DNA of 64,000 bases from Lunularia cruciata. Lineage: Eukaryota; Streptophyta; Marchantiopsida; Lunulariales; Lunulariaceae. The stretch lies in NCBI GenBank assembly GCA_948567375.1, contig OX419757.1:47861665-47925664 (forward strand), read 5' to 3'. Position numbers and translations under genes: made by a program. Of this stretch, positions 45,601 to 55,104 are shown in pieces (position 1 is the first letter of the stretch; the number at the start of each line of letters is the position of its first letter). Below the pieces are notes generated by a model. It worked only from the letters and a program-made list of their open reading frames with translations, made no database searches and was not told the DNA's origin.

Positions 45601-46411
45601 GCCATAGTTGAGGTTGGCATTGGATTGGAGTAGTAATAGATTTGAGATTTGAAGAGGTGGTTTGCTATTTTGGATCTATAGGTTGGTAAAGTTGTTGTAG
45701 AATGGTATTTTAGTCAGTAATTATTGAAGTGCTCTGACTATTTAAGGAAGCATCTGCAATGTGTTGTTATTCAATATTTGTATCTTTGAAGTTGAGTAAA
45801 GCAAAGTGCTATAATTCAATGCTTGTTGTTTCAACTTAATTCCAAGTATCAATCTTGTGTGTGTTTGTAAAGTGTTTGGAGAATTTTGAAGTGCAAGTGA
45901 GAGTGTTGGATGTTGGATTCCACATTGCTGATTTCATTTTGTGTGTTTAATCTTGTGTGTTTAATCTTGATCTAAGCAATGCCTTGACAAAGCAATGCCT
46001 TGATGAATCTATGCGGAATTCTAAAGTTGGTAGTATTCTGCATTGGTGAGCACAACACGGGGTTGATTCAAAGAAATTTTGATCAAGGAAGTTGTGCTTT
46101 TAGTGGAGGGGTGGAACACAATTCTGAGGCAAAGTAGCCTTCTTCGGAAGAATCTACATTATCACAATCAAGATTGTTTGGAAAGATTTGATAGAGTTGT
46201 GATTATGAGTGTGAATTTGTGATGAGATTGTGAGTTAGTGCTTGTTACTCTCTTTTGGGTGTGGTTTCTACGTGAGAGACTAAAGAAGAGCTCAAGAAGA
46301 ACCGTTTGGTTATTGCTTACTTTGTATTTGATCATTTCTGAATCATATCTCTATGGGAACAAACTTTTACTTGTTGATTATTGCAAAAGTAATACTTGCC
46401 GGGTTGTCACA
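42689..46411 (+). repeat. Giant 5' LTR (3.72 kb) of a Ty3/gypsy element
   Basis: Starts TGTGGTACCCACATTTTTTG inside the chromovirus leader and ends GGGTTGTCACA. It is followed at 46,419 by a tRNA primer-binding site and then gag, so it is the 5' LTR of the element whose body lies at 46,412-47,278 and 55,105-59,680. TATA box TATTTAA at 45,739-45,745, 672 bases before the LTR end (676 and 671 in the other copies). A second TATA-like CATATATAAG near 42,846 precedes the ORF. U3 carries the coiled-coil ORF. Confidence 0.85.
43201..45540 (+). pseudogene. U3-encoded coiled-coil protein, second copy
   Basis: Same block order as the copy at 35,761-38,381, on the same strand relative to the LTR. MAPKGNELSAVRGLAIVNW at 43,219, NLSFLRFMAEI by frame change, then MFAREAMDWARSLHQHVGQM (43,690), LLHYFVPFATHFYFGLNLL, ERGWMVSHFHP. 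Further on: AGPSKAEDKEETSEVEALKI, LHLWDKAPTKEVHTKDKDIR, EYLSKIICPLLVLLQQKK, and coiled-coil segments with LHKLNLLVQETRKRKAKDPK, MLEVGDNVYLRLDFIRSDLD and SLGELSEVLEKSGLVDKEVD. Nonsense codons and frameshifts break it into pieces of 60-100 codons. Function unknown. Confidence 0.7.
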
Positions 46412-46418
46412 TGATTTT

Positions 46419-46437
46419 TGGCACTATTGCCAAGGAT
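46419..46437 (+). other. Primer-binding site of the giant-LTR element
   Basis: TGGCACTATTGCCAAGGAT, seven bases after the LTR end. It is a mutated form of TGGCGCCGTTGCCGGGGAT, the aspartate-tRNA-type site common in the plant Athila/Tat branch. Confidence 0.7.
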
Positions 46438-46500
46438 AAAAATCTTGGGAGTGGAAGAATAAAAAGCCAAATTTGAAACTGGGTATCCAACCAATAAGAA

Positions 46501-47278
46501 TGTCCGCATCAAGAGAACAATGGGAAGTGAGAGTTCATTAACAAAATTTGCACAATGAGGAAGAAGAATGCCAAAAGAGCCAATTCACCTTTGACAAAGT
46601 TGAGAAAGAAGCATTGGATTTGCAACTTCTTCATGAAGTTCAAGAAGCCTTGAAAGACCTTGAGCATAAGAAACAAGAGATTGGGTGGTGAGTCTACTTT
46701 GCATCTCCAAATCCCAAGAAGAAAGATGCAAGCAGACAAACATATTTGCTAAAATCCAATACTCTGACTTCCTCAAGAGCTGTCAAGGGAGCCGGTTTCA
46801 TAAAAGAATCCATTCATGAAAAGACAACACAAATCTTCATGGAAGAAGAGTGTCAATACCTTCTTCATACAATTCCTTGACTTGTTTGAAGGGATTTGAA
46901 AGAGCCAATTGAAGATATTGAACCTCTATCTTTGACTCAAGTTGAAGTTGATGTAACAAAGAAGAGCAATCTATCAACAAAGACTCCATTTTGAACTTGA
47001 TGAACCCTTGAGCTGAATTTGACAAACAATCACCAACCAGTACCTTGAGTCCATCAAGCCCCACATTACCGCAACTTATTTCTTAGAGTTACAAAATGAC
47101 TTGACAACCCATTACCAACAATCCTATCCAAAATATAAGGAGATGAAGCAAGATGAAAGATCTTGATGAATTCATTAAAGAATTCAAAGTCATCTCCTTT
47201 GCCAATAAGGAGCATGGCTCTATTGACAGGCAACGCATTTTTCCAAGTTTGCTACAAAAGAAAGCTGGGAGTTGGTAC
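46501..47278 (+). pseudogene. gag: Giant-LTR element gag, N-terminal part
   Basis: Readable from MSASREQWEVRVH through a stop to QNLHNEEEECQKSQFTFDKV, EKEALDLQLLHEVQEALKDL, then NPKKKDASRQTYLLKSNTLT and VKGAGFIKESIHEKTTQIF. It degrades after 46,880. At 47,278 it is cut by the insertion of the element 47,279-55,104 and resumes at 55,105, with GTAC repeated on each side. Several stops. Confidence 0.6.
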
Positions 47279-47968
47279 TGTGACCCGGCCTGTCTCTCAC
47301 TTAGGATGAACCTCTGATGGCTATTATGGTAGCGCACCATGGACTAAGAAGGCAAGGAACCCAAACTCCATCATACTCCTCCAAGGCTAACACTCCAAGA
47401 CTCAAGACATTGTTCACTAGAGAACTCAATGAGAGAGAGATAGTTGCAAATGAAAGGATGATGAGTACATCCTCACCCCTTGTTTATATACTTGTGAAAT
47501 AATTACGTACCAAAGTTACTAATTACCGTAGTAACTCAAGTTACTAGACTAAAAGTCAAGTAAAGTCAAAAAGTAGAAAGGAATATCCATTCACATGAGC
47601 ATATTCCCCTAAGCATGTGGTCTTATCTTGACCCAACCACTAAATCAAGGATTCCTTCACATGGGCTATCCTTGGACTAAAGAAGAATCCAAAACAAAAA
47701 GGCTTGCGGGCCCAAGAGTTCTCAACTCTTTCCTCAAAGCCAAACACCTAGGAATAATACCAAGTCAACACACTAAAATCCAAAATAGTGGTGCTCATCA
47801 TTTCTACCTACTCTAAAGTAAAGTCCCCTCTATCTTAGCTATGACTAACTTTTGCTAACCATGACTAATATAGAACCATCCTTTATCTCTATAAATAATA
47901 TCTCTTAAGTACTTGTAATACCAAGCTAAATATCACAATACCACACACATGCACAAATGGGTCTTACA
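47279..47968 (-). repeat. 3' LTR of the young Ty3/gypsy element
   Basis: 690 bp, TGTAAGACCC at its 5' end on the - strand and CCGGGTCACA at its 3' end. Directly preceded in element orientation by the polypurine tract at 47,985-47,969. Confidence 0.92.
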
Positions 47969-48082
47969 TTTACCCCCGGACTAAGTTTTCACTTTGTCCT
48001 CAAAGTGAAGGCCTCTCTACCTTCTATGGTACATCTTCAACTTATCATGGTTAATCCTATCAAAGTGTCTTCTTCCCAACTC

Positions 48083-49395
48083 CTAGAGATCATAGGTGTA
48101 ATTTCCCCACACCTTCTCTACTATGAAAGGTCCAAAGTACTTAGGCAAAAACTTCTTTTGCACTCTCTTGAATCGAATGGAATCAAACAACATTACCCAA
48201 TCACCTTCTTTGAAATGCTCCACCTTCTTCTTGCCTTGCCTCTTGTCATAGCTCTCCTTTTGTTTCCTTTGGGCTTGCTCCACTCGAACCATAGCAACTG
48301 CTCTTGCCTCTTCCAACTCCATGAGTTGATCCTTCCTTGACTTCTCATCACCTCCTTGTGCTTTCTTCAATCTCCTATGAATGCTTTGGAAGGTAGGAAG
48401 ATCAAAGTGAATAGGTAAGGTAGACTCAATACCATACACCAATTGAAATGGAGAAAATCCGGTGGAAGTCTTCATGGTTGTCCTATACTCCCACAAAACT
48501 GCATGAATCCTCTTGTCCCAATGATGTTTAGCCCCCTCCATTTCTGCATCTTTGGCCAACATCATGCACAAGGTCTGATTGGTTCTCTCTGCCAAGCCAT
48601 TGGAATTTGGCTTATAGGATGTAGTTAATCTATGTGTGATAGAGAAATGTTGTAGCATGGCTGTAGTAATGCTTCCTGTAAACTCTCCTCCTCTATTAAA
48701 AACTAACTCCAAAGGGCATCCAAACCTAGTGATAATGCGTTCATAAAGAAATCTACCCACTTCATCTTCATTCTTGTCCCTCAATGGTCTAGCCTCAACC
48801 CACTTGGTAAGGTAATCAGTAACTACCACAATGTACCGATTGTTCCTTGGGGTTATGTTGAGAGAAACCTACAAAATCAATTCCCCACTTCTCAAAAGGT
48901 CCTAGCAATGGAATTGATCTAAGTGGTGGAGTGGATGTAGAATTTCTAGCAAAAGCTTGACAAACATGACAAGTTTTGCAATAATCAAGACAATCCTTGA
49001 AAATCCCTCTCCAATGGTAACCTGCATCTAGAATCTTGAAAGCACTCACCTTTCCACATACTAAACCTTCATGAAACTCCTTTATGAGTAGGATAGACTC
49101 TTCCTTACCCACTGCTCTTTGAAGTAGACCATCTGCTCCTTGGTGAAAAAGAATATCCTCCACCATTGTGTAAGGTCTAGATCTTGCTGCAAGGGTCTTC
49201 CTCTCCCTAGCATGCATCCCTTCTGGATAGTTACCTCTTCTCACAAAATCCACAATCTCCTTGTACTCAATTGGAACCTCTTGAGTGACTGAGATTGTCA
49301 TGAGCTTCTCATCTGGGAAGGAATCATCCACTGGCTCATCTCCATCATGATCATAGGCTCTTGATAACAAATCAGCATTTGCATGTTTCTTTCCT
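48083..49395 (-). pseudogene. pol: Integrase of the young Ty3/gypsy element
   Basis: Zinc module near 48,950-49,080 (FHEGLVCGKVSAFKILDAGY, YCKTCHVCQAF). One His of the HHCC set appears replaced (VCGK where GGH is usual). The core starts GPFEKWGIDFVG at about 48,900, then a frameshift near 48,820. The second block resumes at 48,829 with VVTDYLTKWVEARPL, ITRFGCPLELVFNRGGEFTG (second catalytic Asp reads Asn), TTSYKPNSNGLAERTNQTL (Glu present), HWDKRIHAVLWEYRTTMKTS, FSPFQLVYGIE and the GPFIVEKVWGNYTYDL end. The 248-codon C-terminal frame is intact. Mutated catalytic positions indicate an inactive copy. Confidence 0.88.
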
Positions 49396-50554
49396 GGCCT
49401 ATCCTCAATGGTGTAGTCATACTCAGATAAGAGTATCATCCACCTTGCTAGTCTCCCTTCAACATTAGGCTTGTTGAAGATGTACTTCAAAGCCTTGTGA
49501 TCCGTGACAATGGTGGCTTTCCCTCCAATCAAGTAGTGTCTAAACTTCTTGAGACCAAAGATCATTGCCAACCCTTCTCTCTCCGTGACAGAGTAGTTCT
49601 TCTCTGTTGAAACCATCTACCTACTAGCATAAGCTATTGGATGATCATGCCCATCTTGGTCTAATTGACTAAGAGTGCATCCTATAGCTACATTAGAAGC
49701 ATCAATGAAGAGGATGAAAGGCTTATTCCAATCAGGTTTAGCAAGAATTGGAGCTACAACAAGGGATTGCTTGAGCTCCTCAAAAGCTTTGAGAGCATCC
49801 TTTTCCTCCAAAATCACCATGTAATCTACACCCTTCTTCATGAAGATGGTCAATGCATAAGCTTTGTTGGAAAATGAGAAGATGAACCTCCTATAGTATC
49901 CAACCATCCCCAAGAATAGGCGTAACTTTGTCAAGCTTGAAGGGAATGGAAGGTCTGAGATTTTCCTCACCTTCTTAGGATCAACTGCTATTCCATCCTT
50001 GGAGATGATGTGCCCCAAAAGTAGACCTTCTTCACATCTCAAAATGCACTTCTCTGAGTTGAGTGATGCATTTGCCTCATCCAAGCGTTGCAAGACTTTG
50101 ATTAGGTACTCAAAGTGCTCCTCCTTGCTCCCATAGACACAAAAGTCATCAATGAAGTCTCTCACAAATTTCCCAATGAAAGGTTCAAATACCTTGTTCA
50201 TGAACCGTTGGAATGTGGCTGGAGCATTGCAAAGCCCAAAAGCATGACCTTGAAAGCGTAAGTTCCCCAAGGTTTGGTGAACGTGGTGAGTTGTTGATGC
50301 TTTGGTGCAATCTTGATTTGGTTGTATCCACTATAACCATCTCCAAAACTGAACCTCTCATGACTTGCAACCTCCTCCAAGATCTCATCAATGAATGGCA
50401 ATGGGTAGTAGTCCTTCTTGGTAACAACATTGAGCTTCTTGTAATCCACACATACCCAAAGCTTGCCATTATTTTTCTTCACAATGACAATTGGAGACAC
50501 CCATTCTGAATTCTCCACCTCAAAGATAAAATCCAGCCTCCTTGAGATTATCAA
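49396..50554 (-). pseudogene. pol: Reverse transcriptase and RNase H of the young Ty3/gypsy element
   Basis: RT begins in the frame 50,554-50,198 (SEWVSPIVIVKKNNGKLWVC, VDYKKLNVVTKKDYYPLPFI, GDGYSGYNQIKIAPKHQQ), shifts frame near 50,260, then continues 50,270-49,617 with FGLCNAPATFQRFMNKVF and the catalytic DFIDDFCVYGSKEEHFEYL. Connection: EEGLLLGHIISKDGIAVD and FLGMVGYYRRFIFSFS. RNase H: FILFIDASNVAIGCTLSQLD, HPIAYASR, a TAG stop at 49,617-49,619, then MVSTEKNYSVTEREGLAMIF and DHKALKYIFNKPNVEGRLAR, ending at DLLSRAY. One stop and two frameshifts. Confidence 0.9.
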
Positions 50555-51780
50555 TCTCCTTCTTCACAACCAAAGATATTGGTGGGCTAATGCAACGTTG
50601 CTTTTGGCGGATTGGTCTTGCATGTGACTCCACCTCTATCTTGTGCTCCTCCAAGGTGACTTCCTTCAAATCCTTGTAACTTAAAGCAAACACATGGATG
50701 AACTTGCGGAAAATCTCCTCAAATCTCACCTTCTCTTCCTTGGTAACATTTGGACCATACTTGAGGGTAGATAACCTTCTCTCTACCTCCTCAAGTGTCA
50801 ATGGTGATTTATCTGGGTCCTTCAAATCCTCTGGCTTAGGTGAAAAATCCATAGCACACAAAGGATATACATTTGAATCAGATTCAGATTCATCCTCCTC
50901 CGTGGAAGTCTCCTCTTTCATGCTTGTGTCCACACCTGAAGCTCCTTCTTCAGAATCTGATTCCCAATAATCAGAAGATGGTGTATCTGAATGTGAAGTG
51001 TTGGTGGTGTTAGTCACAGGATTTGTGACTCTATGGTTTGATGGCCCAATCCTCAAGTACCCTTTGTGCCATCGATCAGTTGTGCGTGCTGCTCTGAACC
51101 ATGGCCTCCCAAGAAGTAAGTCATAGCTTGAATCCTTCAAGACTTGGAAAGTCATGAGATTTTGAACTCCCATAACTGAAACTACCACTTTATCCATCAC
51201 CCCTACTGGTCTAACTTGTTGCTTGTTTGCCATGCTCACCACAAATGTTGAAGGTCTTGAGGGTATCATACCTAACTTCTTCATCAACCTTTCTGACATG
51301 GCATTCACTGCTGATCTTCCATCAACCAATGCATCCTTGATGTTGTGACCATTCACTCTCACATCAATCTTGGAGGCATATTCACAAGCCTCCCATGGTG
51401 CTGGCTTGGCATCCACCACCCCCATTGATACCGGAACTTTTGCCTTCTTCTTCCTCTTGCTCCTTGTAGAACTCAAACCACCTCTAAGCTCCTTTCCCAA
51501 GGTAGGGTTCAAAGCAATTAATTGGCCCACTGTGATGTTAGCCTTGTGACTACCAACATCCTCCAACACATTGTAGTTCCATTGTTGCTTTGAGATCAAG
51601 AAGTCCTCCATCCCCAACTTCTTCCTTGGGAGTCTTTGTTGTTGATGGTGTTGAGATGCGAGTGCTTCTAGTAGACATAGGAGTATCCTTGCTTGAAGTA
51701 AATCCTTGAGAAGAGTGAACATCCTTTGCAAAACGAGCTCTCTTCTTCTCTTGTGCCAAAAGCTCCAAATTAAGAGTTTA
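50520..51780 (-). pseudogene. pol: Protease and linker of the young Ty3/gypsy element
   Basis: A frame of 437 codons (50,520-51,833). The protease domain at about 51,375-51,070 reads VRVNGHNIKDALVDGRSAVN, where the active-site motif usual in this branch (DGGS) reads DGRS, then VMGVQNLMTFQVLKDSSYDL and LLGRPWFRAARTTDRWHKGY. An acidic linker follows (ESDSEEGASGVDTSMKEETS), leading into the RT N-terminus (LVVKKEIDNLKEAGF). The first 70 codons before about 51,600 make better sense in the gag frame (LELLAQEKKRARFAKDVHSS), so a frameshift lies near 51,600. Confidence 0.8.
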
Positions 51781-52848
51781 AGAGTCCTTGGAGTTTGAGC
51801 ACTCTCCCTTCTCATACTTGCTCTCAACCACATCTATGGATGGTATCCCCTTACCTTTGTTGGGATTAGGAGCCACTTGGGTTTCACTACCTCCCTCTTT
51901 CCCTCTATTGGCTCCCTCATAACCCCTTCTTCCATGGTAAGTGGAATTTGGGCAATTCCTTTGGATATGGCCTCTTCCTCCACAACCAAAACAATTTCTA
52001 TCATTGAAATTGTTGGCTGGTTGGCCTCCTCTATATGGATAGTTTCCATAACTCTTAGGCCCTCTCCCTTCATTCTGATCCACCTCTCTCTTCTCCCATA
52101 GTTGCACCACATTGATCTTGAGATCCGCAAGTTGTTCTGTGATGGTTTGGAGTGGATCTTTTGGTGGAGGTGCAAGAACTGGAGCAACTACTACTTGTGG
52201 TGCAACCCTTGCCACCAAAGTATCAGAAGTTCCACCATACTTGTAGCCTTGAGGAGGATGCACAACCTCCTTCACCACCAAATCACTCTCATCCCCTTCC
52301 AAACTCTCCTCCATACGAATTGCGATCTTGATAGCTTCAACCTTGGAAGAAGGTTTCTCATATCTCACCTTGCGTCTAATTTGTGGTCTCAACCCTCCCA
52401 CAAAATTCTTGGTGAGCATGGCTCCTATGACAATCATTGTAGTCTCCACATCATCCCCACCCTTCCTCAACACTATGCGAAATCTGGACTCCAACTTTTC
52501 CACTCTTTCCACATAGACTCTCACTTTCTCTCCATCTCCTTGCTTGAGAAATGTAACCTCACTCATCAATCTCTCATAACTCTTATCAGGAAGAAAGTTC
52601 TCAATGAGTGCTGAAGTCAAAGTCTCCCAAGACTCCTCTTCCCCATCTCTCCTCTCTCTCTTTTGGTATTCTGACTCATACCATGTAGGTGCTGCATCCT
52701 CAAAGAAATCTGGTAATAATGAGGCCCACTCATTCTTCCTCCTCTCATTGTTTCCTATGCAAGCTCTCTTGAAGTCTCTCATAAAGGCCTCCACATCTTC
52801 TCCATCCTTGCCAAAGAAAACCGGAAGTTTCCCCATCTTAACCCTCAC
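51778..52848 (-). CDS. gag: Gag of the young Ty3/gypsy element
   Basis: Intact 356-codon frame. Capsid region: MGKLPVFFGKDGEDVEAFMR, EWASLLPDFFEDAAPTWYES, WETLTSALIENFLPDKSYER, FLKQGDGEKVRVYVERVEKL, NFVGGLRPQIRRKVRY. A proline-rich linker follows, then a single CCHC zinc knuckle CFGCGGRGHIQRNC at about 51,990, followed by a basic Gly/Arg tail. This is the standard retrotransposon gag layout and length. The frame ends at TAA 51,778-51,780, and the same frame stays open for about 70 further codons, so gag and pol were either separated by a read-through stop or once fused. It is the best preserved retrotransposon ORF here and could still be translated. Confidence 0.88.
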   Translation of the reverse strand: MRVKMGKLPVFFGKDGEDVEAFMRDFKRACIGNNERRKNEWASLLPDFFEDAAPTWYESEYQKRERRDGEEESWETLTSALIENFLPDKSYERLMSEVTFLKQGDGEKVRVYVERVEKLESRFRIVLRKGGDDVETTMIVIGAMLTKNFVGGLRPQIRRKVRYEKPSSKVEAIKIAIRMEESLEGDESDLVVKEVVHPPQGYKYGGTSDTLVARVAPQVVVAPVLAPPPKDPLQTITEQLADLKINVVQLWEKREVDQNEGRGPKSYGNYPYRGGQPANNFNDRNCFGCGGRGHIQRNCPNSTYHGRRGYEGANRGKEGGSETQVAPNPNKGKGIPSIDVVESKYEKGECSNSKDS

Positions 52849-53069
52849 TATCTTTCTCTTCTCTCAAATTTTTTTTCTCTTTTCTTTTCTCTCACTCTAT
52901 AACTAATAGAGTATATACATGACGAACACCATTTGAGAGTAATCCACTCTAGGGAACACAAAAGGTTCAGGTTGCTCCAAGATTTCTATAGCAACATCAA
53001 ATCCTAGAGTGCATATTAATCGAACCCTCATAGATAGTCTATCCATGAGTTGAAAGATTATCTCCATCA

Positions 53070-53718
53070 CTAATCTTGAGAACTAGCTGATGAAGGTGGT
53101 AGTATTTCTGTAGTTGTACTAAGACTCTCTCCAAGATCCTTCACCAAAGTTTCCAAAAGTGCTTTTACTCCACTACACTCATGTCCTTTTGGAAGTCCTT
53201 CCACTCCACAAACCTCACACAACTCCTTGGTCTTAGATCTTCTCCCTCCCAATCTTGGTGAAGAAGGTCCAACATGCAAACCCAAGTCAAGTAAGCCTCT
53301 CCTTTCCCTCAATCTCTTTCTCTCAAAGGTCAATGGACATGAACTTGTCTTATGTCCCTGCTCCCCACATAGAAAGCACTTAGACTCACTCTTTCCTCCA
53401 AGTGGTGTAGGTTTCTGGATCCTCTCAACACTCTCTTCAAATTCTATTGTAAACTCTCTTTTCCTCAAATCCACCCCTACAATCACCTCAAACCCTCGAG
53501 GAACCTTACATAATCTCAATTTCCACTCTTGATGACCCTCCATGTTCCCAAGAGGAATCTAAACACTCAAACATGCTTTTTGTTGATCTCAAACTCCTCA
53601 TGCATGAGATCTCCATGCATGAGATCTCCACTCTGCAGAATTGACCCTTCCTCACAATGTCACTCACATCTCCCAACCAGTATGTCACAATCCTCTGAAC
53701 TTTTTCCCACTTAATCAC
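53070..53718 (-). CDS. Extra zinc-knuckle ORF upstream of gag
   Basis: 157-codon frame (53,543-53,070) between the 5' LTR and gag, starting MEGHQEWKLRLCKVPRGFEV. A CCHC knuckle CFLCGEQGHKTSSC is at about residues 57-70, followed by a basic stretch and a second cysteine/histidine cluster (CEVCGVEGLPKGHEC, residues 109-123). The upstream frame 53,718-53,506 (WEKVQRIVTYWLGDVSDIVR) overlaps it and may be its original N-terminal part, shifted. The VPRGF....VGVDL block before the knuckle resembles plant DUF4283/zf-CCHC_4 proteins in spacing. This position is unusual, because gag with its own knuckle follows. It could be a captured nucleic-acid-binding protein or a duplicated gag segment. No function is assigned. 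Confidence 0.6.
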
Positions 53719-54391
53719 AACTCTAGGATATCCCTCCCTACAAAATTTAAGATCTTTTCATTGAGCCATTTGGCCTACACACCTTTATATTCAACACAAA
53801 AATTTGAGATCTGGTCTGAAAACCACCCCCCTCACTTCAAAAACTCATAAAGCCTTGTGCAAAAATGATCTCTCTCTAAGTTTTGTAGCAGGTAGAATAC
53901 AATGCACTGAATTTTCTTGGGAAGTTTCAGGAAAATTCACCGAAAATTGAAGAAATGGCAGACTCTGTACAATTTTCCAGAGAGCATGTAGTTGCAAGAG
54001 CACTTTACCCTATCAACTTTCAAAAATTCTAGACCAGTGCGCATAGTAGCTCTCATAATAATTTTAAGTGTGCTAACTGAAAGATAACCCAAGCTATCAT
54101 GTGTAGAAATTTCAAGTTCAGATCTCAAACTTGAGATTTTGCCCAAAATCATCTTAATCCCCAAAATCTGCACTCCACCTCTCACAATCTCTCCAATTCC
54201 TCTCATGTGTACAAGATTAACAAAATCACCTCAAAGACATCATAATGAACTATAGGGTATACAAATGGATCTTGGTTCTCTAACATAAGTTCAGCCCTCT
54301 CCTCTCCTAAGGTTCTCTCCAAGTGAGCTCTCATAGCCTCCTTTTGCCTAATGTAGAATTGAACGCGGAACATTATCTTGCCTTCTAGAGA
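53719..54391 (-). other. Leader of the young Ty3/gypsy element
   Basis: About 670 bases between the primer-binding site and the extra ORF. Short frames only; no domain seen. Confidence 0.6.
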
Positions 54392-54410
54392 GGTCCTGGC
54401 AACGGAACCA
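54392..54410 (-). other. Primer-binding site of the young Ty3/gypsy element
   Basis: TGGTTCCGTTGCCAGGACC on the - strand, four bases after the LTR. It resembles the TGGCGCCGTTGCCGGGGAT site but differs in the acceptor-end bases, so the tRNA used may not be tRNA-Asp. I cannot name it from sequence alone. Confidence 0.7.
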
Positions 54411-54414
54411 AAAA

Positions 54415-55104
54415 TGTGAGCCGGCCTGTTTCTCACTCAAGATGAACCTCTGATGGCTATTATGGTAGCGCACCATGGACTAAGAAGGCAAGGAACCCAA
54501 ACTCCATCATACTCCTCCAAGGCTAACACTCCAAGACTCAAGACATTGTTCACTAGAGAACTCAATGAGAGAGAGATAGTTGCAAATGAAAGGATGATGA
54601 GTACTTCCTCACCCCTTGTTTATATACTTGTGAAATAGTTACGTACCAAAGTTACTAATTACCATAGTAACTCAAGTTACTAGACTAAAAGTCAAGTAAA
54701 GTCAAAAAGTAGAAAGGAATATCCATTCACATGAGCATATTCCCCTAAGCATGTGGTCTTATCTTGACCTAACCACTAAGTCAAGGATTCCTTCACATGG
54801 GCTATCTTGGACTAAAGAAGAATCCAAAACAAAAAGGCTTGCGGGCCCAAGAGTTCTCAACTCTTTCCTCAAAGCCAAACACCTAGGAATAATATCAAGT
54901 CAACACACTAAAATCCAAAATAGTGGTGCTCATCTTTTCTACTTCCTCTAAAGTAAAGTCCCCCTCTATCTTAGCTATGACTAACTTTTGCTAACCATGA
55001 CTAATATAGAACCATCCTTTATCTTTATAAATAATATCTCTTAAGTACTTGTGATACCAAGCTAAATATCACAATACCACACACATGCACAAATGGGTGT
55101 TACA
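54415..55104 (-). repeat. 5' LTR of the young Ty3/gypsy element
   Basis: 690 bp; on the + strand it runs TGTGAGCCGG to GTGTTACA. Same length as the 3' LTR, with two compensating one-base length changes. Confidence 0.92.

Larger units (their letters stand above)
47279..55104 (-). mobile_element. Full-length Ty3/gypsy element, Athila/Tat branch, youngest in the window
   Basis: 7,826 bp with two 690-bp LTRs (47,279-47,968 and 54,415-55,104) that differ at about 18 sites counted by eye, roughly 97% identity. Flanked by GTAC on both sides (47,275-47,278 and 55,105-55,108). Primer-binding site 54,392-54,410; polypurine tract CTTAGTCCGGGGGTAAA at 47,969-47,985. Order on the - strand: extra zinc-knuckle ORF, gag, protease, RT, RNase H, integrase. 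No chromodomain. RT and integrase wording (DFIDDFCVYG, GPFEKWGIDFVG, HWDKRIHAVLWEYRTT) fits the non-chromodomain branch. A few frameshifts and one stop make it non-autonomous today. Confidence 0.92.

Noticed and set aside
42689-46411. The giant unit as a DNA transposon or an independent gene
   Set aside because: No terminal inverted repeats; the right end is followed by a tRNA primer-binding site and a Ty3/gypsy gag-pol.
51778-51833. Programmed frameshift signal between gag and pol in the 56-base overlap
   Set aside because: The pol frame before about 51,600 looks like a shifted reading of a gag-frame linker, so the overlap is more likely decay than a real signal.
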